From DATMNI01 sp035570275 (GTDB taxonomy: Bacteria; Acidobacteriota; Terriglobia; Bryobacterales; Bryobacteraceae): a stretch of 21,989 nucleotides of DNA. This document shows positions 1 to 7,907 of the stretch, in pieces (position 1 is the first letter of the stretch; every line of letters starts with the position of its first letter). The position numbers were made by a program, and so were the translations under genes. The DNA is taken from contig DATMNI010000458.1 of assembly GCA_035570275.1 (NCBI GenBank), positions 1 through 21,989 of the forward strand. The letters run 5' to 3'. The notes below the pieces were generated by a model. That model saw nothing but the letters and a program-made list of their open reading frames with translations. It ran no database searches and was not told the origin of the DNA.

Positions 1-33
1 CACGCAAGAGTGCGTGGCCGATCCCTCCGAGCC

Positions 34-1587
34 TTACTTGAAGTTGGCTTGTACCTTGGTGTCTGCCGCGATGGTCACGCTGCAGGTTGGCGCCAGACCC
101 GCGCAGGCGCCGCTCCAGCCGGTGAAGTTGGCGCCGGCCGCAGGCGTGGCCGTGAGGGTCACAGTTGTGCCCTGCTGGAATTTGGCGGAACAACTGCTGC
201 CGCAGGTGATGAACGTCGAGAACTCGCCGTTCGGAGTTCCGGACACCACTCCATTGCCGCCGTGCCCGATCGACAGCGTGTTGACGGTGGTAAACTTCGC
301 GGTGACATTGACTGCGCCGTTCACTGTGACCGTGCAGGTGGCCTGCGTGCCGCTGCAGGCTCCACCCCAACCGTTGAACACGGCGTTACCGGGAGCCGAC
401 GCTGTCAGGGTCACAGTGGATCCGGCGGCAACGGTGGCGGTGCACGTGGCGCCGCAATTCATTTTTGGGCTGGCGCTCGACACGGTACCGCTGCCAGTCT
501 TGACCACAGTGATCGAGGGAACCTCCAGATTGACCGCCGCGTTTTGCGCGCCAATCATTTGACCTAACTCGTCGGCCTGGGGGGCAGCGCAAATGGTGTC
601 GATGCACAGGGCCTCATGACTTAACGGGTCGTAGACTCCATTGTACTGGTAGTGCTCGTAGCGGCGCACCACGGCGTGGGAGCCGTTGCCGAGCAGCGCC
701 TGGTTGATCAGAATGCCGCTGTTGCCCCTGGAGTTCGGATTGTATTGGAGCAGCTTCCAGGGGGTTTCCGGAGCAGCATTGTTGCCTTCCGGAACCACGG
801 GATTGCCGCCCATCAGGTCGTTGAGATCGACTGCATTGGGCACTTCCAGTTTATAGACCTTCACCCATTGGGCGTCGCCGTATTGCGGTACCGCCCTGGG
901 GGCCGGGGGAGGAGGCGGCGCCTGGATTTCAAACACGACCACCGGAGCCGCGCCGACTTGCGCGGGAGGATTCACATTGATGACCGGTTGCGGGATGGCC
1001 ACTGGGATAGGCGGAGGCGCCGGAAACCCGGGCGGAGGGGCCGAGGTTCCCGTAAAATAGGTCAACTGGCCGAGGTTATTCGGATCGGGGACCAGCCAGC
1101 GGTAGACGACGTTGGTCGGGTTGATCGTCGTGCTGATTCCGAAATGCTCGCAGCCCGCGGCCGGGTAGCGCGCGGCCAGGCCCATGGTCCAGCAGCTTTC
1201 ACCCGCGGTGACAGTCCCGTTCGATACCGGCGTCGACAGCGTGAACTGTTGCGCGGCCGGATCCCAGGGGCTCATCCAGCGGATGTAGACGCCGCCCGCG
1301 AAGGGCACGATGCTGCCCTGACAGTAGCGGATGACACAGGGTTGACCGGATACCCAGACCCCGCCGAAAACGCGGGTGACATCCGAGGCTTGGATACCAT
1401 CGGCCTCGATTTCGAATCCGTTGATCGGGGCTCCGGTCGTATTGAACGCGTCGAAGTTTGCAGGAAATCCCACGGTCACTGGTGTCTGCGCCTGCATAAC
1501 GCAAGGAACAGCCAGTAAAGCGAACAGGAGCGCGCCGCTCCCGAGGCTTTTGCCCGCATCCAGAAAATTGCTTGTCGTTAGTTTCAT
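34..1587 (-). CDS. Secreted protein with two C-terminal divergent InlB-type repeats
   Basis: A 517-residue exported protein of unknown specific function. Residues 1-33 form a signal peptide: a charged start, then a hydrophobic stretch (GALLFALLAVPCVMQA). The middle, about 35-340, is not recognised. It contains two proline-rich linkers near residues 185-235. The C-terminus holds two tandem repeats of about 75-80 residues (roughly 358-433 and 436-517) of the divergent InlB B-repeat type. Each has GSGTV or GNGVV, then CGxxC or CGSSC, a TVTLTA strand, F-x-GW-x-GAC, a second cysteine and a final NF/KF. The paired cysteines suggest one or two disulfides per repeat, consistent with life outside the cytoplasm. 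Such repeats are common in surface or secreted proteins and often mediate adhesion, but the ligand cannot be read here. The ATG gives a good signal peptide. Confidence 0.8.
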   Translation of the reverse strand: MKLTTSNFLDAGKSLGSGALLFALLAVPCVMQAQTPVTVGFPANFDAFNTTGAPINGFEIEADGIQASDVTRVFGGVWVSGQPCVIRYCQGSIVPFAGGVYIRWMSPWDPAAQQFTLSTPVSNGTVTAGESCWTMGLAARYPAAGCEHFGISTTINPTNVVYRWLVPDPNNLGQLTYFTGTSAPPPGFPAPPPIPVAIPQPVINVNPPAQVGAAPVVVFEIQAPPPPPAPRAVPQYGDAQWVKVYKLEVPNAVDLNDLMGGNPVVPEGNNAAPETPWKLLQYNPNSRGNSGILINQALLGNGSHAVVRRYEHYQYNGVYDPLSHEALCIDTICAAPQADELGQMIGAQNAAVNLEVPSITVVKTGSGTVSSASPKMNCGATCTATVAAGSTVTLTASAPGNAVFNGWGGACSGTQATCTVTVNGAVNVTAKFTTVNTLSIGHGGNGVVSGTPNGEFSTFITCGSSCSAKFQQGTTVTLTATPAAGANFTGWSGACAGLAPTCSVTIAADTKVQANFK

Positions 1588-1649
1588 GTTCTCCTGTTAT
1601 GTGTCCGGTGCCCGGCCACTTCTTAACCAATATGCGGCAGGGCGAAAAC

Positions 1650-1684
1650 CAGGTTGTCAGGGCAATGTCAACAAGTTGTCAACG
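1650..1684. promoter_or_regulatory. Three TGTCA boxes spaced exactly 11 bp apart
   Basis: TGTCA occurs at 1655, 1666 and 1677, each one helical turn from the next. The last two are extended to TGTCAAC. The array lies 63-97 bp upstream of the start of the minus-strand InlB-repeat gene, in its presumed promoter region. Direct repeats with 11-bp phasing are typical of sites for response regulators that bind head to tail. The regulator is unknown and the assignment is inference. Confidence 0.3.
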
Positions 1685-1840
1685 CCTGAAGATGGCCCGG
1701 CGCGGAGAAAACCGGGCAGACTGCCGGCTGCCGTGTTGACTGCAGGTGTCGAACAGGTAGATGTGGGTATCGACGATCGGCATGGAGCCGGGGGCTGTGC
1801 ACCGGCAAGCGACACGCTTCCCGCCGCCACGCCCCGGAAC

Positions 1841-2356
1841 TCAGTTTTCCGCTACCGACTTCTGCGCCAACTCGCCCAGCACCGGCAGCGCATAGGCCTC
1901 TTCGTGCGAGGCCTTCACCATCATGAAGATCGCCAGCGCCAGCAGCCCGGCTTCGATAATCGGGTGGATGTGCATGCCGGGAATCATACTGAAGAGCGGC
2001 CGCAGCACCCAGTCTTCCATCAGCCAGACTACGAACAGATAGAGCCCCTGAAAGGCGTGGAACCGGACTGTGCGGTCGTGACGGAACCGGTCCGACGCCA
2101 GGACGATGATGGATGCGATCCAGCCGATGCCGGGGACGTAGCAGAGAATCGAAGCGGTTCGCGGATTGATTCCGGACAGGGGGTCGGGGCCGCGTCCGGG
2201 CCGGGCTGCGCCCATCGGTTGACCGGCTGCGCCTGGCGGTTGACCTGCCACACCGGGCGGTTGACCGGCTGCGCCTGGCGGTTGCCGGACTCCGCAGCGG
2301 GAGCAAAACGAATCCGCCGCGTCCACCTGGTTCCCGCACTGGCTGCAAAAAGGCAT
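1841..2356 (-). CDS. Zinc-ribbon membrane protein
   Basis: A 171-residue protein with an N-terminal zinc ribbon: C4-x2-C7 and C18-x2-C21. This is followed by a low-complexity linker of QPPGAAG-type heptads (about residues 26-50) encoded by perfect 21-bp tandem units. The rest contains three hydrophobic segments: around ASILCYVPGIGWIASIIVLA, FQGLYLFVVWLM and IIEAGLLALAIFMMV. The architecture, a cytoplasmic zinc ribbon, a flexible linker and a small membrane domain with an F/H-x-x-QG motif, matches the DUF4870-like zinc-ribbon membrane proteins common in Acidobacteria. Their biochemical role is not established. It is divergent from the hydrolase gene at 2432, with only 75 bp between. No clear Shine-Dalgarno precedes the ATG. 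Confidence 0.75.
   Translation of the reverse strand: MPFCSQCGNQVDAADSFCSRCGVRQPPGAAGQPPGVAGQPPGAAGQPMGAARPGRGPDPLSGINPRTASILCYVPGIGWIASIIVLASDRFRHDRTVRFHAFQGLYLFVVWLMEDWVLRPLFSMIPGMHIHPIIEAGLLALAIFMMVKASHEEAYALPVLGELAQKSVAEN
2217..2279 (-). repeat. 21-bp tandem repeat, three units, coding
   Basis: Three 21-bp units (2217-2237, 2238-2258, 2259-2279) start with GGTTGACC. The first and third are identical. They encode the QPPG(A/V)AG heptads of the zinc-ribbon protein linker. Unit number is likely to vary between strains by slippage, which would change linker length without shifting the frame. Confidence 0.8.
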
Positions 2357-2431
2357 CTGTTATCTTATACGTTATGCAGGCCCGGTCTGTTCCGGCAACC
2401 GCCGGCTTCCGGCCGTGGTAAGATCTTCGCC
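2357..2431. promoter_or_regulatory. Divergent promoter region
   Basis: The 75-bp gap between two divergent genes must hold both promoters. The AT-rich stretch TATCTTATACGTTAT (2361-2375) is the only such segment in this GC-rich gap and is the likely site of -10 elements on either strand. No convincing -35 box or Shine-Dalgarno is visible for either gene. Confidence 0.3.
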
Positions 2432-3439
2432 ATGCGAAAGACCATCCTGGGCATCCTCCTCCTGGTGTGCGCGGCCGTGTTGCCGGCGGCCAAGAACCTT
2501 GAATTTTACTCCATCGACGTGGAGGGCGGCCAGGCTACCTTGTTCGTTTCCCCCTCGGGCGAATCCATGCTGGTCGATACCGGTTGGGCCGGGTTCAACC
2601 ACCGCGACGCCGAACGCATCGCGGCCGCCGCCAAATCCGCGGGCGTGAAGAAGATCGATTATCTGGTGATTACCCACTACCATGCCGACCACGTGGGCGG
2701 GGTGCCGCAGCTTGCCGAAAAACTGCCGATCCGCAACTTCGTGGACCATGGACCCAGCGTGGAAACCGGCAAAGACGCCACGGTTCTGTTCAACGCCTAC
2801 AGTGCCTTCCGAGACAAAGGCAACCACATACAGGTCAAGGCCGGCGACACCATTCCCATCAAGGGTATTGCGGTGCAGGTGCTTTCCGCCGCGGGGAATG
2901 CGATCGGGCAGCCGCTGCAGGGCGCGGGCCAGCCTAACCCGGAGTGCGACAGCTTTCAGATGCACGCGGTGGACCCGTCGGAGAACGCGCAATCGCTGGG
3001 CATCCTGGTCACCTATGGCGATTTCCGCATGATCGATTTGGGCGACCTTACATGGAACAAGGAGAAGGACCTGGTTTGCCCCACCAACAAGATCGGTCCG
3101 GTGGACCTCTACCTGGTGTCGCACCACGGAATGGATATGTCGGGCTCGCCGCAGTTTGTGCACGCGCTGCATCCGCGGGTGGCCCTGATGAACAATGGCG
3201 CCAAGAAAGGCGGCTCGCCGGAGATCTGGCAGACCATTCACGATTCGCCCGGGTTGCAGGATCTCTGGCAAGTGCATTTCGCCCTGGCCGGCGGCAAGGA
3301 GCACAATTCGGCCGACCCTGTAATCGCCAACGTGGATGAGATTTGCGAGGGCAAGTGGATCAAGGTGACGGCGCAGAAAAACGCCACATTCACCATGTAC
3401 AACAGCCGCAACAAGTACGAAAAGACGTATACGAAGTAG
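2432..3439 (+). CDS. Secreted metallo-beta-lactamase-fold hydrolase
   Basis: A 335-residue exported protein. Residues 1-20 (MRKTILGILLLVCAAVLPAA) are a typical signal peptide, which fixes the start at 2432 although the frame is open far upstream, antisense to other genes. The mature protein begins with a strand, FYSIDVEGGQATLF, typical of the ComEC/Rec2-like branch of the family. The metal-binding motif is H82-x-H84-x-D86-H87 (THYHADHVGG). A second metal-site region follows near YLVSHHG (residues 227-233), preceded by a conserved aspartate in the IDLGDLTW segment. The family hydrolyses phosphoesters, esters or lactams at a two-metal centre; the substrate here is not known. The protein lacks the transmembrane part of ComEC, so it is a stand-alone periplasmic or extracellular enzyme. 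Confidence 0.85.
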   Translation: MRKTILGILLLVCAAVLPAAKNLEFYSIDVEGGQATLFVSPSGESMLVDTGWAGFNHRDAERIAAAAKSAGVKKIDYLVITHYHADHVGGVPQLAEKLPIRNFVDHGPSVETGKDATVLFNAYSAFRDKGNHIQVKAGDTIPIKGIAVQVLSAAGNAIGQPLQGAGQPNPECDSFQMHAVDPSENAQSLGILVTYGDFRMIDLGDLTWNKEKDLVCPTNKIGPVDLYLVSHHGMDMSGSPQFVHALHPRVALMNNGAKKGGSPEIWQTIHDSPGLQDLWQVHFALAGGKEHNSADPVIANVDEICEGKWIKVTAQKNATFTMYNSRNKYEKTYTK

Positions 3440-3527
3440 ATCTGGTGGTTGCTGATATAGACGCAGCAGTCGGGATGAAACATCTGCTGACGCCCGTCCC
3501 GCATCTCGCGTACCTTTAGCCGTCGCA

Positions 3528-3594
3528 GGCCAATTTGGCCCGAATATTTACTCAAACAAAGGAGTTAGGGCCAATTTTCCAGGCCAATTTGGCC
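3528..3594. repeat. Palindromic GGCCAATTTGGCC boxes
   Basis: The 13-bp near-palindrome GGCCAATTTGGCC occurs twice, at 3528-3540 and 3582-3594. A half-site, GGGCCAATTTT, lies between them at 3568-3578. All sit in the 171-bp gap between two genes that converge. They could be a protein-binding array, or the two copies could pair as a long-range stem that ends transcription from both sides. There is no U-tract as in a simple intrinsic terminator. Confidence 0.45.
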
Positions 3595-3610
3595 GCTCGG
3601 GTATGCGAGC

Positions 3611-5401
3611 TTACTTCATTTTCATCAGTTCGCGGACTTTCACCTGGTCGGCGTCGGCGCCCTTCATGTCGCCGGCGGCGTGCCGGGCCATGCCGCGGTT
3701 TACGTAGGCGTTGGTGTAGATGGGGTTCAGCCTGATGGCCTGGTCGAAATCGGCCAGGGCTTCCTGGTACTGCTTCAATCGAAAATAAGCGTAGCCGCGG
3801 GCGTTGAAGGCTAGCGACAGGAAGGGGTCCAGCTTGACCGCCTGGGTGAGCGGTTCGATCGCTTCGGTATACTTTTCCTCCTGGATGAGTTTGCGGCCCC
3901 GGGTGTGGTATTCGGCAGCGCTGGTCACGGACGGGAGCGCCGGGACCGCTGGTGGCATAGACGCCGCCGGGGGAACGGGTTGGTCGGGCGCCGGTTTCGG
4001 CTGAGGCGGCGTCGCGGGCGCGCTTGCTGGAGCGGTGGCTGGAGCGGCGGGCGTAACCGGTTGCGCCACCGGTGGCGCGGCAGGTTGAGGCGCGGCAGGT
4101 TGAGGCGCGGCAGGTTGAGGAGCCGTCGCCGCGGCGTCACCGCCTGGTAATTCAACCTTGACGGTCTCGGGCGCCTTCTCTTTGGCCTTGGCAACGTCCA
4201 CGATCTCGTCAACTTTCTTCTGGGCCATCTCCCGTAGGCGATGGGTTTCCTCGTTGTTTGGTTCCAGTCGTTCGGCCTGGGTCAAATCGGACAAGGCATC
4301 GTCCCAGCGGCCCATAATGAAATAAGCATTGCCGCGAGCCGCCCAGGCTAAGGCGTAGCCGGGGTTGAGCCCGATCGCGCGGGTGCGGTCGGCCAGACCT
4401 TTTTCGTGCTCTCCCAGCAGGTGGTAGGTGCCGCCGCGGGCCACATAAGCTTCCGCATTCTTGGGGTCTAACTGAACCGCCTGCTCGCGGTCCTGCAGCG
4501 ACTCCCGTAGCTGATTGGTGCGCGCGTAGACCGCGCCCCGCGCCAGGTAGAGGCGCATGTCCTTGGGATCGCGTTTGATGGCTTCGGTGTAATCGGTCAC
4601 AGCGCCATTGTCGTCATGCAGACGCTCGCGCACGGCTCCGCGGATGCGCCACGCCCGCAAATCGCCGGCATTCAGCTTGATGGCCAGGTCCAGATCGGCA
4701 CGTGCCTCGGTGTACTCGCCGAGGCCGCTGAAGGCTAGCGCGCGCTCCACGAAGGCCTCCTCGTCGTCGGGCTTGCGGGCGATCGCGGACTCGAAATCCT
4801 CCACCGCGTCGCGGTATTGCCGGAGGGCGGCGTGGGCCATGCCGCGTCCTTTGTACGGTTCGGGATTGTCAAGCCGCAGTTTGATGGCGTGGGTGAAATC
4901 TTCGATGGCTTTCTCGTAGTTGGACGTGGCCAGGTAGGCCTGGCCGCGCGCGTTGTAGACTTCGGTGCGCTCCTGGTTGAGGTTGATGGCGAGATTTATG
5001 GCGGTGTCGAAATCGTGGATGGCACGCTCGGGCTGTTTGACGGCGGCGAAGTACGTACCGCGGGCGAAGTAAAAATCGGCGTTGCCGGGTTGGAGCTGGA
5101 TGGCCTGCTCGAAATCGACCGCGGCTTTCTCGTTGGCGCCCACGGCCAGGTAATCCTTGCCCCGCGCGCGAAAAGCAGCGGCATTCGAGGCATCGGCTTG
5201 AATCGCCTCGGTGTAGGCGGCTACGGCCTCATCGCGCTTGCCGGCTTGATCGGCGCTGAGCCCGCGCTGGTAGGCGGCCTGCGACTTTTTCTTGTCGGGC
5301 TTGATGTCGGCGCCGAACGCCGGAACCAACAGGCCGGCCGCGCTGCAGGCAACGCTAAACGTTAGTAAAATCCGCGCCAGGCGGAAGCGTGAAGTCCGCA
5401 T
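3611..5401 (-). CDS. Secreted tetratricopeptide-repeat protein
   Basis: A 596-residue protein with a signal peptide (residues 1-30, RILLTFSVACSAAGLLVPAFGA) and many TPR units of 34 residues. About ten lie in the region 35-390, with the usual pattern of A-x-R-G-x-A-Y then A-I-x-D-F-x-x-A-I-x-L-x-P. A linker rich in Pro, Ala and Gln (about 400-505) follows, partly encoded by 15-bp tandem units. Two to three more TPRs lie at 510-590, and the protein ends in KVRELMKMK. TPR arrays are protein-protein scaffolds; this one would act in the periplasm or at the outer membrane. No enzymatic domain is visible and no partner can be named. It is divergent from the riboswitch-controlled receptor gene. Confidence 0.85.
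   Translation of the reverse strand: MRTSRFRLARILLTFSVACSAAGLLVPAFGADIKPDKKKSQAAYQRGLSADQAGKRDEAVAAYTEAIQADASNAAAFRARGKDYLAVGANEKAAVDFEQAIQLQPGNADFYFARGTYFAAVKQPERAIHDFDTAINLAINLNQERTEVYNARGQAYLATSNYEKAIEDFTHAIKLRLDNPEPYKGRGMAHAALRQYRDAVEDFESAIARKPDDEEAFVERALAFSGLGEYTEARADLDLAIKLNAGDLRAWRIRGAVRERLHDDNGAVTDYTEAIKRDPKDMRLYLARGAVYARTNQLRESLQDREQAVQLDPKNAEAYVARGGTYHLLGEHEKGLADRTRAIGLNPGYALAWAARGNAYFIMGRWDDALSDLTQAERLEPNNEETHRLREMAQKKVDEIVDVAKAKEKAPETVKVELPGGDAAATAPQPAAPQPAAPQPAAPPVAQPVTPAAPATAPASAPATPPQPKPAPDQPVPPAASMPPAVPALPSVTSAAEYHTRGRKLIQEEKYTEAIEPLTQAVKLDPFLSLAFNARGYAYFRLKQYQEALADFDQAIRLNPIYTNAYVNRGMARHAAGDMKGADADQVKVRELMKMK
4081..4125 (-). repeat. 15-bp tandem repeat, three units, coding
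   Basis: Units at 4081-4095 and 4096-4110 are identical (CAGGTTGAGGCGCGG). A third at 4111-4125 differs at its end. They encode the repeated PQPAA pentapeptide in the linker of the TPR protein. The unit length keeps the reading frame, so copy-number changes would alter only linker length. Confidence 0.8.
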
Positions 5402-5427
5402 TGATTCCCTGAAAAATAGTGTACACT
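5401..5427 (+). promoter_or_regulatory. Possible promoter of the riboswitch-receptor transcript
   Basis: TTGATT (5401-5406) and TACACT (5422-5427) resemble -35 and -10 boxes and lie just before the riboswitch aptamer. The 15-bp spacer is shorter than ideal, so this is only a candidate. The -35-like box touches the start codon of the divergent TPR gene. Confidence 0.3.
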
Positions 5428-5439
5428 CGAATCGTAGTT

Positions 5440-5596
5440 GAAATTCCGCTGGTGTTCGGGAAGCTGGTGAGAATCCAGCACAGCCCCGCTACTGTAAGCG
5501 CGGAGAGCCGTTCGAACGAGCCACTGTTCCGGTGACGGAGCGGGAAGGCCGAATGGTTTGACGATGCGCAAGTCAGGAGACCGGCCAGCGCGGCCT
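5440..5596 (+). ncRNA. Cobalamin riboswitch aptamer
   Basis: This leader has the conserved parts of a cobalamin (AdoCbl-type) riboswitch in the right order. They are GGGAAGCTGGTGAGAATCCAG (5458 onward), CCCCGCTACTGTAA (about 5484-5497), GCCACTG (5520-5526) and the B12 box AAGTCAGGAGACC (5570-5582). A closing P1 helix can form between CGCTGG (5447-5452) and CCAGCG (5585-5590). It ends 30-40 bases before the start of a TonB-dependent receptor, so bound cobalamin is expected to shut down receptor synthesis. Such aptamers commonly precede btuB-type genes. The exact ends are approximate. Confidence 0.93.
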
Positions 5597-5604
5597 ACAC
5601 ATAC

Positions 5605-5623
5605 GGCTCTCGAGGGAGGAGCC
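5605..5623 (+). promoter_or_regulatory. Hairpin overlapping the Shine-Dalgarno (expression platform candidate)
   Basis: GGCTC (5605-5609) can pair with GAGCC (5619-5623), enclosing most of the strong Shine-Dalgarno GGGAGGAG (5614-5621), which sits 6 bases before the ATG at 5628. A ribosome-site hairpin immediately after a cobalamin aptamer points to translational control. No U-tract is present that would suggest transcription termination. Confidence 0.45.
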
Positions 5624-5627
5624 CAGA

Positions 5628-7895
5628 ATGCGTATTGAGGTTAAAGTTCCGCCTGCTCCAAACGTTACCAGTCACGTAATGGGCCTCACGGCTGGTTTGC
5701 TTTTTTTCGCCTGCCTTTCGGCCGCCCAAGTCAGGGAAGTCAAGGGCAAGGTAACCGACCCATCCGGCGCCCCGGTTGCGGGCGCGCAGGTTTCGTTGAT
5801 AAGCCGGGTAGGCGTTACCGCGCAAACCGTGTCGACGTCGAACGGGGCCTTTATACTGGAGGCCCCAGGCACGCTGGAGGGGCGCCTGGTCGAAAACAAC
5901 CCGGGCGATCCGGACTTCCGGCTGGTGGTGACAGCCCCAGGTTTCAGCACCCGGACGCTGCCGTTGGACCGCACCGCCGCGGCGCAGCCTGCCATTTTGG
6001 TGCAGCTTGATATTGCCCCGCAGGTGGATTCGGTGAAGGTGTTGGGTTCCAGCATCGACGTGGCGGTCAGCCAGCAGGGCAGCAGCGTGAGCATCATCCC
6101 GCGCGAGCAGGTTCGGGAGCGCAACGAGCCTTATGCCATGGATCTGCTGCGCTATGTGCCCGGTGTTGTTTTCAACCAGACGGGCGCGGCCGGCGGCGTT
6201 TCCAGCCTGTTTCTGCGCGGCGGCAACTCCAACTTCAGCCTGGTGCAAATTGACGGCGTGCCCGTGAATGCGTTCGGCGGGCTCTTCGATTTTGCTCACA
6301 TTCCGGCGGAGGCGGTGGAGAGCGTCGAGCTGATTCGCGGGCCGCAATCGGCCGTTTACGGATCGTACGCCAATAGCGGCGTGGTCAATTTCGTCACGCG
6401 GCAGCCGGGGGCATCGCCGCAGCTCGACCTGCTGGCGGAAGGCGGCTCTTACGACGAGCGGCGCTTCGGCATTACGGCGAGCGGGACGTTGGCAGGCTTT
6501 GGAATACTGGCTTCGGCGTCGCGCATCGACAGCAACGGCATGGTGCGGAATAACGATTACCGCAACGAAGACCTGCTCTTGCACGTGGGGCGCCGGTTCG
6601 GGAGGCAGAGCCTGGCGCTCCACGGCTACTTCGATTCGAACGACGTGGGTGAACCTGGGCCGTGGGGGTCCAATCCGAAAGGGATTTTCACCGGGATCGA
6701 TACTGTCAGCCGTTCCAGGAACAATTTCGGCGAATACGGCGGACACTATGAGGCCGACCTTGGGGGGCGTGTGCGGCAGGAGGTGTTCGGGAGTTTCTTC
6801 CTGGACAACAGCGGCTTCCGCAGCCCGTTCGGGTTCAGCTTCAACAAAGATATGCGCGGCCAGGGCGAGACGCGGACTATTGTCAGCGTAACCCGGCATT
6901 ACATTGTGGCAGTGGGCGCGGCGGCGGGGCGCGAGGAAGTCAAGAACACCTTCATCAGCGACGCCAGTTTCAGTGTGTTTCCCATCCGGCGGAATGACTT
7001 TGCGGTGTACCTGGAGAACCGCTACGAAGTGGCCGGACGGCTGTTTCTGAGCGCCGGCGTGCGCGCCGAATTCTTCCGGACGCCTGCCATACCGGGCGAT
7101 GGTTTCTCGCGGCCCCTGTTCCCGGCGAGCGATGTTTCCAAGGCCAGTCCGAAATTGTCGGCGGCCTACGTGGCGGGCAATACGCGGCTGCATTCGTCAT
7201 TTGGAATGGGCATCCGGCCGCCCTCGGGGTTCGAGTTGGCGTTCACCACTAACCCCGCGCTGAAGCCGGAGCGCACACGCAGCGTGGATGCCGGCGTGGC
7301 GCAAAAGCTGTGGAGCGGGAAGCTGCTGCTGGACGGCACCTACTTCTACAACCGGTACTACGATTTGATCGTGACGCTGGGCGGGTCGCTCACCACGCTG
7401 AGCCACTACACGTCGGACAACCTGGCCAATTCGCGGGCCCAGGGCGCCGAGTTCTCGGCCAGCCTGCGGCCGGCGCGGTGGGCATCCGTCACGGCGTCGT
7501 ATACGCTGCTGCAGACGCGCATTCTCTCGTTGGATGGCACCAACCAGGCGCCGCTGCCGTTTACCGTGGGCCAGCAGTTGACGCGCCGGCCGGAGCATTC
7601 GGGGAATGTGGTAGCCACCTTCACTCGTGGCCGGGTGGCGGCGAATCTGACGGGCTACTTCCGCGGAAAGACGCTGTATGAGGAACCGTCTTTTGGCGCC
7701 AGCAGCGGGTTGTTCGAGAATCCGGGGTTTGCCAACGTGGGCGTCAATTTGAATTACGCGCTGGGGCGCGGGGTCACGGCCTATGGGAATCTGCGCAATG
7801 CGCTGGACCGGCATTATGAAGAGGTGTTCGGATTCCCGTCGCCGCGGGTGAATTTTGTGGCGGGTTTGAAGTGGACCCTGGCCGGAACGCAATGA
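5628..7895 (+). CDS. btuB: TonB-dependent receptor, BtuB-like, with carboxypeptidase-regulatory N-terminal domain
   Basis: A 755-residue outer-membrane receptor, probably for cobalamin or related corrinoids. A signal peptide with an unusually long N-region ends near residue 33 (FFACLSAAQ). Residues 36-125 form a carboxypeptidase-regulatory-like beta domain (KGKVTDPSGAPVAGAQV). The plug domain (about 140-250) includes DLLRYVPGVVF, LFLRGG, IDGVPVN and VESVELIRGPQSAVYGS. The rest is a 22-strand-type barrel ending near FVAGLKWTLAG. The substrate is inferred from the riboswitch immediately upstream and the adenosyltransferase downstream, because the barrel sequence alone does not prove it. The start at 5628 is supported by GGGAGGAG at 6-base spacing, over the internal Met18. 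The TonB/ExbBD partners are not in the window. Confidence 0.92.
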   Translation: MRIEVKVPPAPNVTSHVMGLTAGLLFFACLSAAQVREVKGKVTDPSGAPVAGAQVSLISRVGVTAQTVSTSNGAFILEAPGTLEGRLVENNPGDPDFRLVVTAPGFSTRTLPLDRTAAAQPAILVQLDIAPQVDSVKVLGSSIDVAVSQQGSSVSIIPREQVRERNEPYAMDLLRYVPGVVFNQTGAAGGVSSLFLRGGNSNFSLVQIDGVPVNAFGGLFDFAHIPAEAVESVELIRGPQSAVYGSYANSGVVNFVTRQPGASPQLDLLAEGGSYDERRFGITASGTLAGFGILASASRIDSNGMVRNNDYRNEDLLLHVGRRFGRQSLALHGYFDSNDVGEPGPWGSNPKGIFTGIDTVSRSRNNFGEYGGHYEADLGGRVRQEVFGSFFLDNSGFRSPFGFSFNKDMRGQGETRTIVSVTRHYIVAVGAAAGREEVKNTFISDASFSVFPIRRNDFAVYLENRYEVAGRLFLSAGVRAEFFRTPAIPGDGFSRPLFPASDVSKASPKLSAAYVAGNTRLHSSFGMGIRPPSGFELAFTTNPALKPERTRSVDAGVAQKLWSGKLLLDGTYFYNRYYDLIVTLGGSLTTLSHYTSDNLANSRAQGAEFSASLRPARWASVTASYTLLQTRILSLDGTNQAPLPFTVGQQLTRRPEHSGNVVATFTRGRVAANLTGYFRGKTLYEEPSFGASSGLFENPGFANVGVNLNYALGRGVTAYGNLRNALDRHYEEVFGFPSPRVNFVAGLKWTLAGTQ

Positions 7896-7907
7896 GTCAA
7901 GCGGGGG

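Noticed and set aside
1376..2431. In-frame upstream extension of the metallo-hydrolase
   Set aside because: It overlaps two minus-strand genes, has shadow-like composition, and would bury the signal peptide at 2432 in the middle of the protein.
5595..7193. 532-codon open frame on the minus strand opposite the receptor gene
   Set aside because: It is antisense to a clear TonB receptor, is rich in Arg, His and Pro as expected from a GC-rich shadow frame, and shows no domain.
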